DNA of 64,000 nt from Tetmemena sp. SeJ-2015 (Eukaryota > Ciliophora > Spirotrichea > Sporadotrichida > Oxytrichidae), in the NCBI GenBank assembly GCA_027382625.1, contig JAJKFJ010021911.1:1-64000 (forward strand). Reading direction: 5' to 3'. The translations under genes and the position numbers were made by a program. Of this stretch, positions 33,799 through 47,094 are shown piece after piece. Positions within the stretch are counted from its first letter, which is position 1; the number at the start of each line of letters is the position of its first letter. The notes beneath the pieces were generated by a model. The model did no database searches, was not told the origin of the DNA, and saw nothing but the letters and a program-made list of their open reading frames with translations.

Positions 33799-36700
33799 TC
33801 AGAGTGTATTTTTTAAACTTAATTTCGATAACTTTAGCATCTAACACTCTATAATTGAAGGATGCATGTATCTGTCTTCCTTGGCTGTGGTCTGATTAAT
33901 CTTCACCTGCTGAGGTGATTTACTATTGGTCTTAGCCCTACAAATGAGGTCGCTCCTGTGCAAGCTTGGCGATCTCAGTGACTCTATAGTGAGGGAGGGA
34001 GTTTATGGTCTCGCTCACTAGCTGAACATCAGCTGGCTGTGATACTATGTAAGCCTTGAAGGTTGCTAAGAGTGCCACCGCTGCGTCTCTAACATTAGCA
34101 TTGGTGTCCTTCTAAATCAAGCTGATGAGTTTATCCTTCGACTGCTTGAAAATAGCAGTTAGAGTCTACTAAAAATGCATTACATTTATTATATAGAGTG
34201 GGTTGATCTTTCCTGAGTGAGGCCTCCTCTTAGATGGTTAAGTCGCACTTCTCCATAATGAGTTGCTTGACTCTGGCGTTCTTGGAGTTGAAGGCAAGGG
34301 TGTTGAGCATATGATCGAACAGACTAGACATGGAGATGGCCTTGCTCTTTAATATGATGCTTCATATTTTGTATTTTAATTGTCTTGATGATGGTGTGGA
34401 GGGCTTTGTTAACTGCTGCGATCGGGGCAGTCTTGGTTTCTTTGTACTTGTCAGCCAGCAAGGCCACAAACTACTTCAGCTTCTGCTGCTTAATGCCCTT
34501 GGCCATCAGCAAGCTCAAGCACTCCACTGTCTTAATAGCCTCCATGAAAACCAAGGCATTCGAGTCCTCCAGCATGTGAGTCACCACATTCAAAACTACA
34601 CAGATTAAAATACTAAGAGATTAATTTAATTTATGTATTGTTATAAAAATTATATTAATTTGTTTTAGCTAAAAGTTTCAAGGGTTTGATTGAAGATCTG
34701 AGTGTAGTCCTTTGCAACCACTTGAACTTGAGCACCTTGCTGCTTCCTTGTAACCAGCTTTTCAAGTTCCTGATTAAAGGCCTCCATGCTCTTCTTCTTG
34801 GCAATGATCTAAGTCAGGTAAGGTATTTCAAAGAAGCTTTCTGGCACTAGCAATGTCAAGTCAGACTCAACAGTCTACAAGGCTCCTCCAAAGGTGGCGA
34901 TGTTAGCATTCTCAGCCTACTCTGAATCTAAGGCAAAAGAAGCTGGCTTGGAGCTGCCGTCACCATCTTTATTAAAGAGGCCGCCCTTGTTCTTCTTAGG
35001 GGTAGATCCATCTGCATGTGAGTGAGGAGCAGCTGCTGCTGGCATTTGCTAATTTTTGAAAAGCTGCACCAAGTTCTTGCTATGCTTCAAAATAAATTGG
35101 AATGTGATAAAATTCTTAAATGCTTTTACACTTCAGTTAACTGCTCCTTGATATCTTTTTACTAAACAGGCCTCAGTCCCTTCAGATTACGCATGAAAGA
35201 GGTAAGGTCGTCTTCGCAGTTCATATAGATCTCCTCCACTAGACTCACTGTCACCTCCCTCAATTCCTTGTTAGTATGGCTGAGGTTATCTTGCACTGCC
35301 TTGAAGATAGACTTTAAGCTTGCCTCATCTGTCAATAGAACGGGTTGCTATCTAAGGCATTCAAGTGTGGCCTCACCTGAAAAGGTGGCGATCTTAAAGT
35401 TCTTGTTCTTGAATCTGCGCAGCAGTTCAGGCAAGAAGGAGTAGGACTTGTCGCGTTTGAAAATGTTGATGATGATCTTGAGTGTCACCTCCTTGAAGTT
35501 GGGTTTGTTGTGCTGTATCTTCTCCAGCAGGATAGTGCTCACAGAGTGCACTACTGACTTCACATCCCCTGCGAACTTTATAAAGGCGAATAGGCAGTTC
35601 AAACCTTCATACTGAGCTACTAGGTTAGAGTCGCTAATGATCTTGTGTAGGACTGGCCCATACAATTCGAAGGGCTTGTTTAACATGTTACCATTCTCAT
35701 CATATTCAGTCTCAGTGCTACTCTCCTCTGGTGGTAGCTGTCCCTTAGCCCTGAGGCATTCCTTAGAATACTCGTTGTAAAAGAGAGTTGCGATTTCTTT
35801 GTAGGCGTTCATTCGCACCTTCCACTTGGAGTGTTCAGCCCTTTAGAGTAGAGAGAGTGTTGACTCATCGCCCTCAGTGGCCATGCCATCTGTCTAGTTA
35901 TTCTCATAGGTATCATCACCCATTCGTTTCTCCTAATAGGCCTCAGCTTTGTTAAGCACCTTGATGGGGATATCATCGAACTTACTCATGATCTCCTTCC
36001 TCTAAGCCTCTTGCATGCTTATTGGTCTGCCGAGCTGATTTTATTGCTTCTGCTATTAGGGATACTGCTAATTCTAAAGGATGAAGATTATTTGTAATAT
36101 CTTATTAAATTCTAATCTGCAGCTCGAGCATTCATCTGAAGCTGCTGTTGATGGCGCTAGTTCATTATGTGAGAGGGGGGATTGCTAGGATTAGCAAGTT
36201 CGAACTGGCTTGAGTACTAATTGGAGTAGCCCTAACTGCTGGGGTTGACTTATTTGCTCATAGGTGTATTGTCTTAGAGATAGGACTTTAAAATAATAGT
36301 CTCTAAAGATAAATAAACTGATCAGCTTGGTATTAAGAAGTGTAGCCAGCTGGATTGCCTCTTGGGTAGTTGGCTTATTAGTTGAACTGCTGCTGCTGTT
36401 GCTGCTATTGCTAAGGCCTGGCTTAGTTAAGTTGACCGCGTGATTGCAAGTTCTGATCCTGATTCTCCTTTTCATAGTTCAAACCAGCTTGAGAGATACC
36501 TCCAAGTACTTGCTGTAGCTTGTCATCGAGCACATAGCTCTGGCCTGGTACTGCGTTGCGAAGTGCTGGGTAGTTAGGAGTATACTTGTCGAAGGAGATT
36601 ATGCTATTAGCGATTGTGGGCAGTCCAGTTGTCTGGCCTGGGCCCATCGAAGGCATCTTATACAGCTCCAAATTAATCTGACTCTGTGCACTCTGACTAG

Positions 36701-38560
36701 GGTAGGCAGGGTACAGATCCCCGTATGCGTTTGTAGGAGTCTTCTAATTTGAGTTCTGATAGTATGACTAGTCTATCTTTCCGTAGTAATCGTTTTAGAG
36801 CAAGTTCTTGCCAAAGTCAGCTGCATCCTCCACGCCATCTCCTCCTGAGAGGATGTCGTTGTCTCCAAAGCCACCTCCATAATACTGGTTAGAGTTGGTA
36901 GTGGGTGTCACTCCACTCTAGGCACTAGCGCTGTTTCCACTATTTCAGTACTTCAAAAAGTACATTAAAAGACAACTATTGTGTTTGAGTTTCGCCATCT
37001 CGAGAATAGAGTTGTCCTTGATGAGGTCGTAATTTTAAAGCCCCTTCACTTGTTACTGCTGCTGTAAGTTATTATGACTCTGAGGATATTCAAAAGCACT
37101 AGTCTGCTTCTAGTTTTAGAACTAGGAGGGGTAGTGCTGATGCTGATACTGTCCAATTGCATTTTGGGACATGGATCTGTGGTAGCCATGATGATTCTGC
37201 TTGTCTTCATATCCACTATTCCCGAATTAGGATTCATACCCTTCACCTAAGTTGCTGCTACTTTGGGCATGCTTGATCTAATGAACGGTATCTGGCGCTT
37301 GTGAATTGATATTGGGGAGATGAGAAGGCCTGGCTTGGTGAATTTCTGAGTTCTAAGCAAGTGCATTCATTCCAAACAGATCTGCTGTAGCAGCCCCTGG
37401 GTTGGAAAGTTGCATGAGCAGCTGTTGAAGCTAGTCATTGTTGTTCTTGAACCTGTTTATGTCTTCCTGAAGGTACTGGTTCATCAGCCCATTCTGTTTA
37501 GCCTCACCCTTGGCACCCTGGGTATGTGTTTGCTGTGAAGTGGGGAACCTGCCAGTTTGCTGCTGCTGGTTTTGACTTTCGAATTGGTACTTGAGAAGTT
37601 CCAGCTCCTCCTCTCTCAGTCTGCCTTGACTCAACTTGCCTTCCTGAGTGGCTAGCTGAGTCAGCAGCACCTCCCCATCGTCCTCATCCTCCTCCAGTCT
37701 AGCTCTATTCTGAGGGAGCCCTCTCTGAGGAGCATTTGCTCTTTGCTGTTGGTTTGGCTAGCTGTAGGGAAGTCCAGTAGTGGAGTCCTTTAGGAAATCG
37801 TCATCGGCCTCAGTCACCCCCAGGTCTGCTCCCTGGTCCATCCTTCCGAATAAATTCTACTGAATGTCTAGATAAAAAGAAAATGCTATAAAAATGTGAG
37901 CTATTTGTTTAGATGGCTTTGATTAGGATTTCCCCCTGAGAGAGGGGATTTGATGGCACTGGGCATTTGGTAGTCATCAAATGGGTGCTGACTTTACAGA
38001 TTCAATTATGATGGGTTCTCCTTCATGTTGGGTTTGAATATTTTCTAGTAGTTTGGATTGGAATATAAATAAAATAATTCTCTAAAAAAAGGAAAGTACT
38101 ATATAATAGTTAGCCAGGTTGTTACTATTCTCCATGGCAGGATTAATTGCTCTTTGGTTTTAAGCACTGACTTGCTAGCGCTAGTTTTAAAATAATTATA
38201 TAGAATAAATTATATAATCTCTATTATTTTGATTATAGTTGTTGTTGAATTAAAAGCTAGGGTCGATTTGAATATTGTCCAGCACCGTCTGTGAATTCTC
38301 CATCTCGTACTATCGCCAAATAAATCCTAAATATTTCACCCTTTAATCAAACATTCATTAAATATTTCAAAATATTTTTTTTTTAAATATTGGGAATAAT
38401 TGAAGTCGACAAACTTTTGAGTGCCCTCCATGGAGCGTTCAAGCTCCCCATAGTCTCTTCTGTTATTTTAGCCTGCTGCAGCAGCCATCTGGTACTGCCT
38501 CCTGAGTTCCTCTGCGTTGAGATAGCCAGAGTCGGCTAAGTCATCATAAATGCTGCTCAT
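33799..38560 (-). CDS. TOG-domain microtubule protein (XMAP215/CKAP5-like) with long Gln/Asn-rich N-terminus
   Basis: Starts MSSIYDDLADSGYLNAEELR at 38560. About 2.4 kb of Gln/Asn/Ser/Pro-rich sequence follows (EEELELLKYQFESQNQQQQT; GGGFGDNDILSGGDGVEDAA). Across pointer TTAGAATT (36070/36108) the frame continues into a TOG/HEAT array: SKFDDIPIKVLNKAEAYQEK, WKVRMNAYKEIATLFYNEYS, SDSNLVAQYEGLNCLFAFIK, LKIIINIFKRDKSYSFLPEL, NKNFKIATFSGEATLECLR, VTHMLEDSNALVFMEAIKTV, ANVRDAAVALLATFKAYIVS. The helix pattern (WKVR..AY.E; NSNLVAQ.EGL) is that of the first TOG domain of XMAP215/Stu2/CKAP5, which binds tubulin. The reading ends near 33799; an alternative frame gives a different stop. It is convergent with the ZNF598-like gene, with about 40 bp between stops. 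Confidence 0.82.
36070..36107 (-). other. IES linking Gln-rich and TOG parts, pointer TTAGAATT
   Basis: AATTCTAA occurs at 36070-36077 and 36108-36115 (TTAGAATT on the coding strand). The join gives NARAADQNQQYPQQQKQQN and runs into the TOG frame. Confidence 0.8.
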
Positions 38561-38984
38561 TTTATTTGCTCTATTTAAATTTATATTGCTATTTATTTCC
38601 ATCCATTCCAAATTCAAATTTAAATTCAACTGCAATTTAAATTATGAGAATCTTTCATATTCTAAAATTACTATCTATCTATCGTCGTCCTTATATAAAA
38701 ATCTTATTCTTTATAATCTACAAATAGAAATGCTAAAAGGAAAAATGAATGGACGTGAGTGAGGTGGGTGCTATCGAAGTCTTTTGATTTTTAAATATTG
38801 TGATTATAATAATAGCATTGGTGAGTGCCCTCTCTATGGACGTCTAAAATATTAATTAATCCAAGTGGATCCTATTAATTAATAGCAGCCTATTCTCTAA
38901 TAATTAAATTGTTAATAGCCTAACTAGTAGCACCTTCTACCCCAGTTTAATCGAAGAATGATTTAAAACGAAAGCGATCGATTT
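38561..38984. other. AT-rich divergent intergenic region
   Basis: Shared upstream region of the TOG gene (minus) and the BRWD-like gene (plus). Nothing else is recognised. Confidence 0.6.
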
Positions 38985-41900
38985 ATGCTTCCAGAGTCAA
39001 CTATACACACAGAGGAGGCCACAGACAGCGCAGAACGCCTTGCAAATTTAGTCACCCTCCGCACCTTAGAACAAAAACTCGACCCAGGCCTCTTCGCCCA
39101 GGTGGTCAGCTCGGTAAGCCCCGCTTTTCTTGATAAGTTTTCACAGGTGAGGGACAAGATGGATCTGCCCAGACGCATGGATTGGAAGGGGCAGAGCAGA
39201 GAGCTGAAGTTTGAAGAAGCCAAGCTCGCCTTCAGCTAATTTGACCATTCCCATGTCAAGCAGTTACTTCAAAATTCAACGGATAGGTTAGCAGGCCAGG
39301 TGCCTTCAAGGAGGGATCTGGTTCAGGGTTCCATCAACCAAAAAAACCAACTTGCTAGAAGGTAAGCACCCCACTCTCATTGCAACCTACTTAAACTAAG
39401 CATGTAGATTCAAACCTTTGTTTTTGGAAAATGCGAATTTGATGGTGGGATTGAGGCGGCTGCATTTTCCGCATTTTCTCACTGATCAGAAAAGGATTCT
39501 GAGAAACTATTAATTTTCCCGCTATTAAAGAATCAAGACAGTCTTCGGCCACGCTCTCATCAGCGAGGGCTTTAATGCACCAATCTATAACGTGCAATAT
39601 GATCAGGAGGGGAAGTACATTTTCTCAGCTGCTGACGATGGGTAAGTCTCGTGATCAGTTTGGTTTTTGAATTTTAGGTGGCCCTTTGAAAGAGTTTGTG
39701 ATTATGGGGTTATTGATTTAAATTATAGAATCATTAAGATATGGGACAAGGAGACTATGACTCTCTAGGCCTCCCTCCACAGTCACATGGAGGTCATCCA
39801 AGACATGGTAGTCTCGCTTTGCAACAAGTACATCGCCACTGCTTCCAAGGATGGCAAGCTCATAATCTGGGATTGGAAGAACTGCCGCAAGGCTGACGAG
39901 ATAGCAGCGCACACTGCAAGCATCACCAACATCCGCTTCTATCAATTCAAAGTCAAGCCTAGCTCCAACTCTTCAGGCAATGGCAATGATAAAATACAGA
40001 TCCTGGTCACATGCTCCGACGATGGCACAGTCAAGATCTTTGATTTCTAATCTTTTGAGTTCGTATGAAGAAATAATGAAGAGAGCAAAAGTTAATAATT
40101 AAACAACTTTGATGAGATTAACTACCTCAACCAAGTCAATCAACAGAAGGAGAGGCAGCAGCAAGATGAGGCGCCCAGGAGATCAAGAGGCAGGCCTGAA
40201 GGCTCAAATACCCAACAGAAGAAGGAACGCTACTTCTAGGTACTCACACCAGACGACTTTAGACCAGTGGCTGGGTCCAAGAATAAGAAGATAGAGGTGG
40301 TCAACATCAATAGTCAAGGTATCGTGGCTGCTGGCACCTCCTCAGGGGAGATCTTCCTCTGGAAATTGGACACTTAGAAGTTCAAGCAGTAGCATTAGAA
40401 GGCCTTTACTTGGCTTGGGACTGCTAAGAAGCATTAAAAGGCGGTGCATTTGTGTGAGTTCGCTCCAAATGGGAAGTACCTCCTCACGGGCTCAGTAGAT
40501 GGAACAGCCAAAATTTGGTAAATAGAGTAGGAAAAGGCCAAATAGAAAGGTCAAGAAATCCCTCTCGCTCTTACAGATCAGAAATTAGTAGCAGTCCTCG
40601 AGGAGACTAGGATGCTCAAGAAAATGGACCACCAAGTTTACTTCTAAAATGTAAGTTATAATTTCCTATATTGAATAATATTTATAGAGGAAGGGAGAGC
40701 AAGTTAGCTTAGCTGAGTATAGGGCCAGTAAATCTAGATGGTAGTGTGACTCTGTTGCCTGGTCATGCCATGGCCGCTATGCTATCTGTGGCTAGAGTGG
40801 CAACTTCAATAACGATGATCAAAATGAGATCTCAATCATCAAGATTTGGGACTCTCAAACCAACATTATAATCCAGGATATAGCCCAAGAGAACGGAGTC
40901 TAACTTAAGTCCTTCACATTCGCTCTGTCTACTCACCCAAAGGTTGAGGAGATTTTCTTCTCGGGAAGTGATGGAGGTTACATAGGCATCTGGAACATCA
41001 AGCAGAGGAAGCTTATACAGCAATTCTTTGAGTATGGAGTTTACTCTTTCGAGAAATTCACTATGAACGATCCCTATGATGGGAAGTTCTCTCCTGATGG
41101 CTCTAGCTTCGTAGTTGGCTCTGTGATGGGCACCATAAGTTTATTCTCTTGCGATGAGTCTCATTTCAAGTATGAGGGGACAAGAGTAGAATAATTCTTC
41201 ATGCATGATGACGAAATGCATCCTACCAATCTCTATTATGATAGAGAGGACGAGCCACAAATATGCCCCTACAACTAAATCCCCTATGAAGTTTAGCCTC
41301 CATGCACTACTATTGGGCGCTTCAATCAATCAAGGATGATGACTCATGAGGAGTATGAGAGAAATCTGCTAGTGAGGCAGGAGCTGGCCAGAGAAGAGGA
41401 AAACTTTATCTAAGGGCAGCTTGATGAAGGAATTCGAAACGACCTCTTCAGAGATTAACTAGGAGAGATGCTAAACATAGATGACGATCTTATGATCATA
41501 GATTAAGAAGAAGCTAGATAGCCAGCCCCAAGGCAGCAAGGAAGGGCCAGAGTGAACGATCTATTTTCAGGCAATATATATTTTAACTCCTAGATAAGTC
41601 ACATATCAAATAACTACCAGCACTAGATCGGCAGTTAGGAGGAATAAGAGGTCGTGAGGAATCTTGGAAATAGAAATACAAGAGGAGGCAGGAATCAAGA
41701 CAGAAGGAGAGGCAGGAGACTAGTTGGAGGCAGAAGGAACCTTGAGGAAGCTAAATAGGTGATGATCAATTCTAACTTCGACCCTGACAATAGTTTCTAC
41801 GACAGAGCAAGTGATGAGAACTTTGAAATGGAGGAAGCTCCTGAGGAAGAAGAGGACTCAGAGGAGGAGAGCTACAACGAGGATGAGAGTGAAGACTTCA

Positions 41901-44900
41901 GAGTGAAGAGAAATAATGGAGGCGCTCTGCAAAAGTATGGAAGGTAAAACTACCACTCTAGAGGTGGAGATAACGCTCATTCGTCTGCAAACGCCAGAGA
42001 GGGTATCTCTACAAGAGGTCAAAGGCATCAAGCGGAGACTTCTGCCCCAACTAGATCAGACCGCTTAAGTAGGAGGAATAATGTACGAGTCTAGATTGAG
42101 GAGTCTGATGAGGAAATGGATGATGAAGATGACATCAAGAGGAACAACAACAATAAGAGAGAGCTTAGAGGTGGAAGGAGGTCTCAGCGAAGGGCTGCAA
42201 AGAGCAGAGATAGAACGGAGAATGACGACTCCGAGGATGAAGGCTTTGACTTAGATGAGTCAGAGGATAAGCCTCCAGCCAGAGGGGCTGCTCAGAGAGC
42301 CACCCGCCGAACTCTCACAAGAACAACCAGGAGGCTCTAAAGCGAGGATGAGCTTGACGATGAAGAGGATGGTTAAAAAACTAAGACCAGTGAATAGGAG
42401 CAGTAATTATCCAGCATTTATAATATAGATGACTCTGACATGGCCGACCAGGATGGAGATGATGACTCAGAGCTCTCAGGTATCAAAACACGCAGGCAGA
42501 ACAACAATAGATAAGGACGTAATCTAAGGAAAGCCAGCTAGCAAAAGAGCAATCAAGTTAAAAGTAATCAGAGAGGTAGCAGGAGGCTAAGAAGTCGCAC
42601 AGCCAAAAAGAACTACAACGAGGAGGAGAGTGACAGCGAATTTGAAGAGTCGCTTGGAGATCTAGAGGAGACCAAGAAAAGTTCCTAAGATAATAAAGTA
42701 GAGCAGAATGGCCAACTTGGAAAGAGAAGTGCAGGAAGAGTGCTCCAAGAGGAAAGTGAGTCTGAAGAAGTAGATCAGGATGTTATAGTCCCAGACTACA
42801 ACAGAAAGATGAAGGGAGATGAGGACTATGAGTTCGTTCAAAACTTGCAAGACGTGAATAATGATAAGGAAGATCTGGTTCAGTGCTTCTTCTGTAAGAA
42901 AACTGACCAACCTATAATTGGAAAGTTTATGAAGGTAAACCAAGCTTCGAGGGGACCTGAGGGGCCTCTCTTTTTCCACAAGGATTGCATAGAAGTAAAC
43001 GCCTATTCGTTCTTCAATCCTCAGAAGTAAAAATGGATGAATCTAGGAAAGGCCTTAACTGAGCTTTAATAAAAGTCCTGGTTCTGCAAAAGATGCCATC
43101 ATACGGGTTCTACAATAAAGTGCATAGGTTGCTCTAAGACTTACCATGGACATTTATGTTCAACTCTCTATATGATTGAAACAGGAGACAGACTCTTCTA
43201 ATGCTTTGAATGCAGGAATAAGGATAATTACAAACAGTCTAAAGGCAAAGACTTATTGGAGAAGCAAGAACTAAAAATGATAAAGAGAACTATGCCTAGA
43301 GATTATTTACTCTAATCAAAGCAGTCTAAAGATTTCTATGTGCCCCAGATGAATGACTTAGTTTATTACTTCTTCCAAGGCCATGAGAGATTCATCAGTC
43401 AATACAACTGCTTCTTCTATGCTGGTGAAGATACTAAACTGAAGTTTGAATATCCTTGGAAGATCTTTACTTAGCTGGAGACTCCCACTCTTTGTAGAGT
43501 GCTCAAGATCAGGTACACCTTCCCTTCTTAGAACACTCTCTATCTGTGCAAGAGATTCGGCAAGAGCTCTAACATAGTCCAATCTCCACAGATAATGATG
43601 AACCTTGAGCTGCTCATAGAGGATGGGGATGGTAAGAACACCTTTGACTTGGACTATTTCCCAAACGAGCTTCCTTAATTCCTTGTCTTGAAGAACCTCT
43701 ACGAAAATGCAGTCTATTAAAAGACTCTTTGCCAAGCGTAAGAAAGGTTCTTTGGAGAAGTGTTCCAAACTAGAATAAAGAATATCCCTAAGGTCAAAGT
43801 CCTTGCCGAGTTCGAAAGAGAGCAATAGGTATTCAAGGACCCAACAAGTTGGGAGACCATCTAGTACAGAGTAACAGAAAACGCCAATAACAGAGAAAGA
43901 GGAAGAAGAAGCCAGCGGAGGGGAGCAAATGCAGCTGAGGAGGAGTAGAACAGTGAATTCCCAGATTTTATGAACTTCTGGATGCTCATCTATGACCAGG
44001 AAGCAGAAAAGAATCAAGACACGTTAGGCCTCACATGCGCATTTGATGAAAATGAAGTTCAAAAGATAGTGGAGGTGCTGAGTGAGTACTGCAACAAGAA
44101 TAAAGAGTAAACTGGGCCATTCATGACAAGAGTACTTGAAAAAATCGCACCTGACTATAGACAACATATACCAGCTGAGATGTATATCGAACTCATCTAG
44201 GAGAGACTACTCAACTCTTACTATAGAACTTCTGAGGTAAGAAATTATAATCTTTCTAATTCATTTGTCATTAACTCTATTTCTTAGGCACTATTCAATG
44301 ATTTGGACTTGATGAGTCATAATGCAAGGCTCTACAACGGAGATGACCATCCACTTTTTAAAGATGCGAGGAGAATGGTAGAGAAGCTGAGAGTAGAGAT
44401 CAAGAGGCAGCTAAACTACTCGGACGACATGAAGCGCCAAAAGTAAGAAGAGAAGAGAGGACTCTTGCAGTACTTAAAGCCAGTTGGAAAACTCACAGCT
44501 CCTCCTATTCAGTCAAGAGCTGGTAGACCCTCCTCTATGGATCAGTTCAGGAGAAATCAGTAGCAGTAGTAGCAGCAATAACAGCAACCACCCTCTGGCT
44601 AGAATAGCTTCTATGAGGAGTCCAAGTCAGTTCCTCCTCCGAATTAAAACTATCAGCAGCCCAATGGCTATCAGCAAGACTATCAGCAATAGAACTCTTT
44701 CTCTTACAGTAACTCTCATCAGATGTAGATGCCCATCCAAGAGAACAGACTGGTGGAGAGCAATAACTTGATCATTCAGATTCATCTCAACTAAATTCAT
44801 GCTTAGACTGCCAGTCAGGGTTAGCCACAGCCTATGAACTCTACTCCCAACACAAGTAGCAGCACTTTCCAGGTGCAGACTAATCACAACATGCTACCAA

Positions 44901-45448
44901 AGTTCAATATCCCAGTTCAGCAGCAGCCTCCTAACCAGGTATTCGAGATATCGGACAACAGTCAAGAGTCAAGGTAGATCACGCCAAACAGTAAAATCAC
45001 AATCCCCAACAGATAGAATCAAGGAGTGCAGTAGCAGTAGTAATAAAACGCTAATCCCTAGAGAAGATCTTTGAGGCACCAGTCTAGTTCTAGCTTGAAT
45101 TAGTAGTATATGGCCCCAATCGCCCCCTCAAACGGAGAATAAATTTACAGCTTTGATGTGGCACAGATGCAAAGAGGAAACCAGTAAAGCACAAGCACTA
45201 CTCCCAAGAGCATGAGCGTCACGATAAACACGAGTGGCAACATGGGCTCTGGAATTTAGGCACCTAAGGTCACACCCTAGTAAATGGTTCAAGCCTCTAC
45301 AACTCCAGACTCCTCCAACTTGGGCAAGAGAGTAACCAGGAGTGGCAGAATGACTAGATAGACTAAGAATCTCAACGAAGATGAGGAAGACAGGCAGTTT
45401 GAAAATTTGTTGCAGGAAGACGGTAACAAAAGGACGAGAAACCACTGA
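38985..45448 (+). CDS. BRWD/PHIP-like chromatin protein: WD40, PHD, crypto-Tudor-like and bromodomain
   Basis: Acetyl-lysine/histone reader. It starts MLPESTIHTEEATDSAERLA. WD repeats follow: KTVFGHALISEGFNAPIYNV, IIKIWDKETMTLQASLHSHM, YIATASKDGKLIIWDWKNC, ILVTCSDDGTVKIFDF, LLTGSVDGTAKIWQ and EEIFFSGSDGGYIGIWNI. A long acidic/basic linker runs 41.7-42.8 kb. A PHD/extended-PHD region carries paired CxxC and HxxC motifs (CFFCKK, FFHKDCIEV, WFCKRCHHTGSTIKCIGC, CSTLYM, CFEC). YVPQMNDLVYYFFQGHERF matches the BRWD/PHIP crypto-Tudor motif (YIPQMGDEVVYFRQGHE). The bromodomain (44.1-44.4 kb) has FNDLDLMSHNARLYNGDDHP with the conserved Asn. The tail is Gln-rich and stops at TGA 45446. An interruption lies at about 44236-44287. 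Confidence 0.92.
44561..44600 (+). repeat. CAG/TAG/CAA/TAA glutamine-codon run
   Basis: A poly-Gln stretch in the BRWD-like tail, built from mixed CAG, TAG, CAA and TAA codons. This is direct evidence for the reassigned code. Confidence 0.85.
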
Positions 45449-45679
45449 GATAGTAAGAGAGAATTGACTCTTGATTATTAAATTTTCGAGCTTTTTCTTT
45501 GACTAATGAGTGTAATTGATTAAAGGATATTGTTGTTGTTGTTGTTAACATTAACTCGACTGGAGGAGAGACTCCGTGTTGTTGAGGTTGATAATTTTTG
45601 ACTTAAAAATTAATATTTTCACCCTCTTCTATATAAAGTTAATCTATTCTCCTTCAATGGTCTAAGCTCATTAACTCAC
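45449..45679. other. Convergent intergenic region with TTG run
   Basis: Contains a short (TTG)n run near 45530-45546. No gene is seen. Confidence 0.55.
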
Positions 45680-46819
45680 TCAGCTCTCTGTTTAATCTTA
45701 TAAAAATAAATGACTGTGAATTATTTTTTTTTACTATATAGATCTTGAGAACTCTTCTCTGAGTGAGACATTCTCAGAAGTGAGGTGGGCGTGCTCCTTC
45801 TCATAATTGCGTATCTCGTCGAAGTAGCCCTCCCGCCTCCTGGACTGTGCGTTTATTTCGTTCTTGACCTGGTTGGCTATCGCATCCATCTGCCCCAGCA
45901 CCTAGTTAGATACGAACTTGTAGTCATAATAAAAATATAATTTTGCAATCTATATTTTATATTATGTCTTGCATGGGCGACTCACTGCTCTTCAGAACTT
46001 GAGTTGGAATATAATATTTAAATTTAATTTGAGTGTCAATTAAGTTGATGATCTGGAGCTTGACTGGGCTTATTTTGTAGGAGACCTCTTTGTTCCTTTG
46101 GAAACGAGAGTGCACCTCCATCATGCGGAACTAGAAGCGGATGATGTTGTTCGTGTCGTAGTTTTGCCCCTCCTCGGGCTGGTTCCCCTCTAGGTTTATC
46201 AAATTATCATATAAATTAAATAATTAAAAATAAATGTTTTATATTTTAAGTTGATGGCGGTTTGAGAAAGCACTCCAAAGTAGACCTGGTCCAAGTCTAG
46301 TATCCGCTACAGGTAAGCTGCTCTCTGCTTCTCAAGCTCAGTAATTTCCAACTCTCTATCCTTGTGGAGAGTGCAGAATCCCAAGAACTGATGGAGGGAG
46401 TAGGAATTGATGAGGCCCTTGATATCTTGAGAGTTGAGCTCAGAGAAATCCCTGGCTTGAGAGTCTAGCAGCTTGTAAAATCTGTTCCCCTCCAAGATCA
46501 CAGTCTCATTGAAGCCTATAAACACAATAAGTTAAACTAGCTTAGGAAGAGAAGATGACCTTACAGACAGTGTTTTGAACATGGCTGCAGATGTCTTGCT
46601 TATCGTCAGCTTTGTCCTGAATCTTGGTCACTATTTCCCCAAAGAGTAGCACATCCACCGGCCCCTTCGCAACTGACAAGGTGCTCTGTAAGATCGTCAA
46701 AGGAGTTCCTAAACTCTTTATTATTTCACTACTCATTATAGCTATTCATAAAAACTATTCTCAAGTGTTCACTTACCATTGATCTAGTATAAGTTCTCTA
46801 CCACTTGCCTCTTTTGCAT
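45680..46819 (-). CDS. Small helical/coiled-coil protein, unrecognised
   Basis: Starts MQKRQVVENLYQIN at 46819. Further pieces read SSEIIKSLGTPLTILQSTLS, FGEIVTKIQDKADDKQDICS, ILEGNRFYKLLDSQARDFSE, FLGFCTLHKDRELEITELEK, EGNQPEEGQNYDTNNIIRFQ and VKNEINAQSRRREGYFDEIR, ending in a charged coiled coil (HAHLTSENVSLREEFSRS). AT-rich interruptions at about 46.74-46.79, 46.52-46.55, 46.2-46.26 and 45.93-46.06 kb look like IESs or introns. It is convergent with the BRWD-like gene and divergent (275 bp) from TGS1. No domain is recognised. Confidence 0.65.
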
Positions 46820-47094
46820 TTTAATTTAATCTTTCAGTTTTTAAAGCAGAGATCAAATTATCACTCATCAATCTAGAGTGAGAGAGTAGTATTTAAACTT
46901 CTGTAGAAGGTAAGAATATGATTGAAATCCACTCTCGTTTTAGTCTGAATGCTCTCGATAGGTTAAGAAAGAGGGACTTGTATCACCCATGCTAGTATTT
47001 AATTTGATCTCTGTTTTTTGACTGGCATCTAATTTAATAATTGAAATGGGATTGACTGCTTGAAATAGTGATTGAGTTATTATAATAGCATTTA

